Source of the DNA: CAZZBK01 sp964652155
GTDB lineage: Bacteria > Planctomycetota > Planctomycetia > Pirellulales > PNKZ01
Direction: 5' to 3'
Assembly: GCA_964652155.1 (NCBI GenBank)
Contig: CAZZBK010000037.1
Span: 1 to 39,615, forward strand
DNA: 39,615 bases
Shown here: positions 35,083-39,615 of the stretch, in pieces
Layout: every line of letters begins with the position of its first letter
Position numbering within the stretch: the first letter of the stretch is position 1
Notes under the pieces: model-generated
Databases searched by the model: none
The model's input: only the letters and a program-made list of their open reading frames with translations
Told to the model about the DNA's origin: nothing
Made by a program: the position numbers and the translations under genes

Positions 35083-38000
35083 TTACTCTCCACCCAGCAA
35101 GTCGTCCAGCTTGTTGCTGCTGGCTAGCGGCTTGTTGCCGTCGACTGCGGGGGCGGGTGCGGGGGCGGGACGCTGATCGTCGCCCGTGTCCAACAGCGGG
35201 AAGCTCTTGGCCAGCACGTCGGTCTTCTGGGCCGCGAGCGCCTCGAGCGCCTCGGGTCGGATGCGGACTTCGCTCTCCTGGTACGTCTTGAAACCGGTAC
35301 CGGCCGGGATCAAGTGACCCAGGATCACGTTCTCCTTGAGACCCACGAGGTGGTCGGTCTTGCCGGCCAGAGCCGCTTCGGTGAGCACCTTGGTCGTCTC
35401 TTGGAAACTGGCGGCCGAGATGAAGCTGGCGCTTTGCACCGAGGCCTTGGTGATGCCGAGCAACTGCGTGCTGGCGGTCGCCGGCTTCGGTCGGGCACCC
35501 TTGGCCGTCGCGCCACCCAAGGCTTCGACCTGGGCGTTGGCCGCCTCGAGCGCTTCCTTGGGCACGATCATTCCTTCCTCGAACTCGGTTTCGCCCTTGT
35601 TCGTGATCCGCACACACTTGTGCAGGTCTTGGTTCACGCGGCGGAAGTCGAATTTGTCCATCACGCTGCCCGGCAGCAAGTTTGTGTCGCCGACAGTCTC
35701 GATCCGCACTTTACGCAACATTTGCGAGACAATGATCTCGATGTGCTTGTCGTCAATATCGACGCGCTGACTGCGATACACATTCTGAATTTCACGGGTC
35801 AGGTACTGCTGCACGGCCTCTTCGCCGCTGATGCGGAGAATATCGTGCGGCACGAGCGGACCATCGACGAGCGCTTCACCGGCTCGCACGTAGTCGCCGC
35901 TATGCACACGCATGTGCTTGCCTTGGCCAACGAGGTGTTCGCGTTCGATGCCGCTCTCGCTGCGGACGACAATCGTACGCTTCCCGCGACGCTTCTCGCC
36001 GAGAATTTCCACCGTGCCATCGATCTCGGCGATGACCGCCGGGTCCTTGGGCTTGCGAGCCTCGAAGATCTCGGTCACGCGCGGCAGACCGCCCGTGATG
36101 TCTTGCGTGCCGGCCACGTCACGCGGCGTTTTGGCGAGCAGCGTGCCTGGCGTGATGACTTGGCCTTCCTTGACTTCGATGTACGCCTTTTCGGGCATGT
36201 ACGAGAAATCGAGGATCTTGCCATTGGTGTCTTCGATGATGATTTGCGGGTGCAGGTCACCCTTGTGCTCGGTGATGAGCAGACGGACGTTACCGGTCGC
36301 GTCCTTCTCCTGCCGCATCGAATCGCCTTCGATGATATCTTCGTAGCGAATCTTGCCGCCGACTTCGGCCAGAATCGGAATCGAGTGCGGATCCCATTCG
36401 CAAAGGATTTGGCCCGGGTTGATCTCCTGATTCTCTTCGACCTGCAGGATGGCACCGGCCGGAATATCGTACTTTTCCAGCTCGCGACCCTTGGGGTCAA
36501 GCAGCGAGATTTCGCCGTTGCGGGCGAGCACGACCTGCTTGCCTTCGTCGTTGCGGACGAGCTTCAAGCGGGTGAATTTGACGATACCTTGCTTCTTCGA
36601 CTTGTGTTCCTTTTCCTCGATCTGGCGCTGACCGGTACCACCGATGTGGAACGTACGCATCGTGAGCTGCGTGCCCGGCTCGCCGATGCTCTGGGCGGCG
36701 ATGATGCCGACGGCCATCCCCTCTTCGACCATCGAACTGGTCGAGAGATCCATGCCGTAGCACAGCCGACAGACCCCCAGCGAAGCATCGCAGGTCATTG
36801 GGCTGCGGACCTGGATCTTCTCCAGGCCGAGTTCTTCGATCCGCCGCGCAATGGTCGGCGTGATCAACTCCCCTTCCTTGGCAATCACTTCGTCGGTGAT
36901 CGGGTTCACAATGCTGTTGCGGCTCACGCGGCCACGAATCGAGTCGGCCAACCGCACCTCGATCTTTTCGCCGCGGTAGATGACCCCCTTGGTGATGCCC
37001 TGCGTCGTGCCGCAGTCGTGCATCGTAATGACGACGTTCTGCGCCACGTCGGCCAGCTTGCGGGTCAGATAACCCGAGTCGGCCGTCTTGAGCGCCGTGT
37101 CGGCCAGACCCTTGCGGGCGCCGTGCGTCGAACTGAAATACTCGAGCACCGTCAAGCCTTCGCGGAAGTTGGCCTTAATCGGCGTCTCGATAATCTCGCC
37201 CGACGGCTTGGCCATCAAACCGCGCATACCGGCCAACTGACGAATTTGTTCGACGCCGCCACGCGCGCCCGAGTGGGCCATCAGATAGATCGGGTTCACG
37301 TAGCCGGGCTGACGATGGTCGTTTTCCAACTCGCGCATCATTTCCGCCGTGATGCGTTCGCGAGCATGCGTCCAGGCGTCGAGCACCTGGTTGTAGCGTT
37401 CGACGTCGGTGATGACGCCGCGCTGATACAGCTTTTGGAACTTGAGCACGGTCTTCTCGGCTTCGCCGATGATCTTTTGCTTCGTGGCCGGCGTGATCAG
37501 GTCGTCGGTGGCGAACGACAAACCGCTCACGGTGCTCATGCGGAAGCCGATGCGGTTGAGCGCGTCGAGCAGTTCGATCGTGGCGCTGCGGCCGATCAAC
37601 TGATACGAGTCGCTAATCACCTTGGCCAGCTCGCTGCTCCGCATGGCGACGTTGTAGAACGGCATCCCCTTGGGAAGCATGTCGTTGAACATCACGCGGC
37701 CCACGGTCGTCTCGATGATCGCGCCGGGCTTGGCGTCGTTGGCCTCGGTCTTGAGCTTGCGATGCGCGGGGAGCCGAACACGGATGGCCGCGTGCGTGTC
37801 GACCTTGCCCATCGCGTGGGCGTACAACACTTCATTGAACGTGCCAAAAATCATGCCGTCGCCTTTGCGATCAGGCACGCCCATCGTGATGTAGTAGCAA
37901 CCCATCACCACGTCCTGCGACGGCGAAATGATCGGCGCGCCGTTGGCCGGACTGAAAATGTTATGAATCGACATCATCAGCGTGTGCGCTTCGACCTGGG

Positions 38001-39450
38001 CCTCGATCGAGAGCGGCAAGTGGACCGCCATCTGGTCACCGTCGAAGTCGGCGTTGAAGCCTTTGCACACCAGCGGATGCAACTTGATGGCATTGCCTTC
38101 AACCAGCACCGGCTCGAACGCCTGAATGCCCATGCGGTGCAACGTCGGGGCGCGATTGAGCAGTACCGGGTGATTGCGAATCACCTCTTCCAGGATGTCC
38201 CAAACTTCGACATCCTTGCGCTCCAGCATCTTCTTGGCCGACTTGATCGTGTCGGCATGGCCCAGCTCCTTCAACCGGCGAATAATGAACGGCTGATACA
38301 ACTCAAGCGCACTTTTCTTGGGCAGACCGCACGGGTGTAGGCGCAACGTCGGGCCGACGACGATCACGCTTCGGGCCGAGTAGTCAACGCGCTTGCCCAA
38401 CAGGTTCTCGCGGAAGCGCCCCTGCTTGCCTTTGATCATGTCGGTCAGCGACTTGAGCGGTCGGTTCGACGAACCGAGCACCGGCCGCTTGCAGCGATTA
38501 TTGTCGAACAGCGCATCGACCGACTGTTGCAGCATCCGCTTTTCGTTGCGGATGATGACTTCCGGCGCGTTGAGATCGACGAGCTTCTTGAGCCGGTTGT
38601 TGCGGTTGATGATGCGGCGATACAAATCGTTCAGGTCGCTTGTGGCAAAGTTGCCGCTGTCGAGCAACACGAGCGGACGCAGGTCGGGCGGGATGACCGG
38701 CACCACGTCGAGCACCATCCACTCGGGCTTGTTGTCGCTGTCGCGGATGCTTTCGACGATTTTGAGCCGATTGATGAGGTCCTTGGCCTTTTGTTTCGAT
38801 CCGGTCTCGTCGAGGTCCTTGCGCAGGTCTTTCGACAATTGCACGAGATCGAGCTGCATGAGCAGCTTGCGGACAGCCTCGGCACCCATGTCGGCCTCGA
38901 ACGCCCCTTCGCCGTACTGCTCGCGGGCTTGGCGATACTCGTCCTCGGTCAGCATTTGACGCGGCTTGAGCGGCGTGGCCTTCGGATCAATCACCACGTA
39001 GTCTTGGAAATAGATCACCTTTTCCATGCTCGTGGTCTTCATGTCGAGCAGATTGCCCAAGCGGCTGGGCATCGCCTTGAAGAACCAAATATGGACCACG
39101 GGCGCGGCCAACTCGATATGCCCCATGCGCTTGCGTCGGACGCGGCTGTGCGTGACCTTGACGCCGCAGCGATCGCAGATCATCCCCTTGTACTTCATGC
39201 CGCGATACTTGCCGCACGCGCACTCCCAATCCTTTTCAGGGCCGAAGATGCGTTCGCAGAACAAGCCATCGCGCTCCGGGCGATACGTGCGGTAGTTAAT
39301 CGTTTCCGGCTTTTTCACTTCGCCGAACGACCAACTGCGAATGTCATGCGGACTGGCCAGCTTGATGGTGACCGCCGAGAAGTCATTCACGCGATCATAG
39401 ACAGCCGATTCAGCGGCGGCCGGATTTGCTGCGGGTCGTTGCCCATCCAT
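35083..39450 (-). CDS. rpoC: DNA-directed RNA polymerase subunit beta'
   Basis: The 1455-residue beta' subunit of RNA polymerase. Visible landmarks are the N-terminal zinc site (CACG ... CDRCG, Cys77/79/92/95), the catalytic magnesium motif NADFDGDQ at residues 466-473 (Asp468, Asp470, Asp472), the bridge-helix/trigger-loop region with GAIIETTVGR upstream and GLMAKPSGEIIETPI, and the second zinc site CDASLGVCRLCYG. The ATG at 39450 has GGGAG eight bases upstream. Its 3' end has a somewhat variable Ala/Pro-rich tail. It directly follows rpoB (85-bp spacer), as usual. Confidence 0.98.
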   Translation of the reverse strand: MDGQRPAANPAAAESAVYDRVNDFSAVTIKLASPHDIRSWSFGEVKKPETINYRTYRPERDGLFCERIFGPEKDWECACGKYRGMKYKGMICDRCGVKVTHSRVRRKRMGHIELAAPVVHIWFFKAMPSRLGNLLDMKTTSMEKVIYFQDYVVIDPKATPLKPRQMLTEDEYRQAREQYGEGAFEADMGAEAVRKLLMQLDLVQLSKDLRKDLDETGSKQKAKDLINRLKIVESIRDSDNKPEWMVLDVVPVIPPDLRPLVLLDSGNFATSDLNDLYRRIINRNNRLKKLVDLNAPEVIIRNEKRMLQQSVDALFDNNRCKRPVLGSSNRPLKSLTDMIKGKQGRFRENLLGKRVDYSARSVIVVGPTLRLHPCGLPKKSALELYQPFIIRRLKELGHADTIKSAKKMLERKDVEVWDILEEVIRNHPVLLNRAPTLHRMGIQAFEPVLVEGNAIKLHPLVCKGFNADFDGDQMAVHLPLSIEAQVEAHTLMMSIHNIFSPANGAPIISPSQDVVMGCYYITMGVPDRKGDGMIFGTFNEVLYAHAMGKVDTHAAIRVRLPAHRKLKTEANDAKPGAIIETTVGRVMFNDMLPKGMPFYNVAMRSSELAKVISDSYQLIGRSATIELLDALNRIGFRMSTVSGLSFATDDLITPATKQKIIGEAEKTVLKFQKLYQRGVITDVERYNQVLDAWTHARERITAEMMRELENDHRQPGYVNPIYLMAHSGARGGVEQIRQLAGMRGLMAKPSGEIIETPIKANFREGLTVLEYFSSTHGARKGLADTALKTADSGYLTRKLADVAQNVVITMHDCGTTQGITKGVIYRGEKIEVRLADSIRGRVSRNSIVNPITDEVIAKEGELITPTIARRIEELGLEKIQVRSPMTCDASLGVCRLCYGMDLSTSSMVEEGMAVGIIAAQSIGEPGTQLTMRTFHIGGTGQRQIEEKEHKSKKQGIVKFTRLKLVRNDEGKQVVLARNGEISLLDPKGRELEKYDIPAGAILQVEENQEINPGQILCEWDPHSIPILAEVGGKIRYEDIIEGDSMRQEKDATGNVRLLITEHKGDLHPQIIIEDTNGKILDFSYMPEKAYIEVKEGQVITPGTLLAKTPRDVAGTQDITGGLPRVTEIFEARKPKDPAVIAEIDGTVEILGEKRRGKRTIVVRSESGIEREHLVGQGKHMRVHSGDYVRAGEALVDGPLVPHDILRISGEEAVQQYLTREIQNVYRSQRVDIDDKHIEIIVSQMLRKVRIETVGDTNLLPGSVMDKFDFRRVNQDLHKCVRITNKGETEFEEGMIVPKEALEAANAQVEALGGATAKGARPKPATASTQLLGITKASVQSASFISAASFQETTKVLTEAALAGKTDHLVGLKENVILGHLIPAGTGFKTYQESEVRIRPEALEALAAQKTDVLAKSFPLLDTGDDQRPAPAPAPAVDGNKPLASSNKLDDLLGGE

Positions 39451-39534
39451 ATTCAAACTCCCGTGAGGTTCATCGGTCCGCCTTCGGAAGCCGACCGGTT
39501 GGAAACAAGTTGACGGAACGCAAAAGTTTCGGAA

Positions 39535-39615
39535 TTACGCCGTCGCCACCTTCTCCAATTGCATGTTCAGCGCCAGGCCGCGGATTTCATTCGTGAGCAC
39601 ATCAAAGCTGGCAGG
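39535..39615 (-). CDS. rpoB: DNA-directed RNA polymerase subunit beta, C-terminal fragment
   Basis: Only the last 26 codons and TAA are inside the window. The translated end, PASFDVLTNEIRGLALNMQL followed by EKVATA, matches the conserved C-terminus of the beta subunit (compare ...SFNVLVKEIRSLGLNIEL in many bacteria). The gene is cut by the window edge; it is not a pseudogene as far as can be seen. Confidence 0.93.
   Translation of the reverse strand, partial: PASFDVLTNEIRGLALNMQLEKVATA

Noticed and set aside
35314..38340. 1008-codon plus-strand open frame opposite rpoC
   Set aside because: It lies fully antisense to a well conserved rpoC and has the His/Arg/Val/Asp-rich composition of a GC-driven shadow frame, with no domain signature.

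Overview
This 39.6 kb window is a GC-rich bacterial chromosome segment that most probably comes from a planctomycete, likely near the Pirellulales. That is inferred from gene content and protein flavour, not from a marker-gene search. The indications are an str/S10/spc ribosomal cluster without rpmD and without tuf, adk and map placed directly after secY, small planctomycete-style hypothetical proteins, a natural Arg at S12 position 88, and weak or variable Shine-Dalgarno use with many GTG starts. The left edge begins inside a repeat, which suggests a contig end. The right edge cuts rpoB.

Left part (1-16213): a mixed set of mostly single genes on both strands, bracketed by two inverted copies of a foldable repeat at 1-54 and 16107-16213. 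Genes in order are a three-domain fatty acyl-AMP ligase / acyl carrier protein / alpha-oxoamine synthase fusion (-), a small conserved protein (-), a PIG-L/LmbE deacetylase (+), ksgA (-), riboflavin synthase (-), a double universal stress protein (+), a subtilisin-like protease with a small propeptide-inhibitor-like partner (-), gap with its own promoter and terminator (-), a DinB-like protein and a methyltransferase (+), a secreted hypothetical protein (-), panB and a DUF255/YyaL-type thioredoxin-domain protein (+).

Middle (16214-18634): nucleotide-sugar genes on opposite strands, wecB (-, UDP-GlcNAc 2-epimerase) and gmd (+, GDP-mannose 4,6-dehydratase), separated by an intergenic double-hairpin repeat. 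They fit surface polysaccharide synthesis.

Right part (18635-39615): one long minus-strand gene-expression cluster, read as rpoB(partial)-rpoC-rpsL-rpsG-fusA-rpsJ-rplC-rplD-rplW-rplB-rpsS-rplV-rpsC-rplP-rpmC-rpsQ-rplN-rplX-rplE-rpsN-rpsH-rplF-rplR-rpsE-rplO-secY-adk-map. It encodes RNA polymerase, ribosomal proteins, an EF-G, the translocon, and the enzymes for adenylate balance and N-terminal Met removal. Promoter-like sites precede rpsL and rpsJ, and a terminator-like hairpin lies between rpsJ and rplC. Two different 7-bp-periodic repeats occupy the rpsG-fusA and rpsL-rpsG spacers.

The points most worth a second look are the foldable inverted repeat, the FAAL-ACP-oxoamine synthase fusion, the CTAG heptad inverted repeat, the protease/inhibitor-like pair, the EF-G subtype and the S12 Arg88. 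I saw no rRNA or tRNA genes, CRISPR array or transposase gene.
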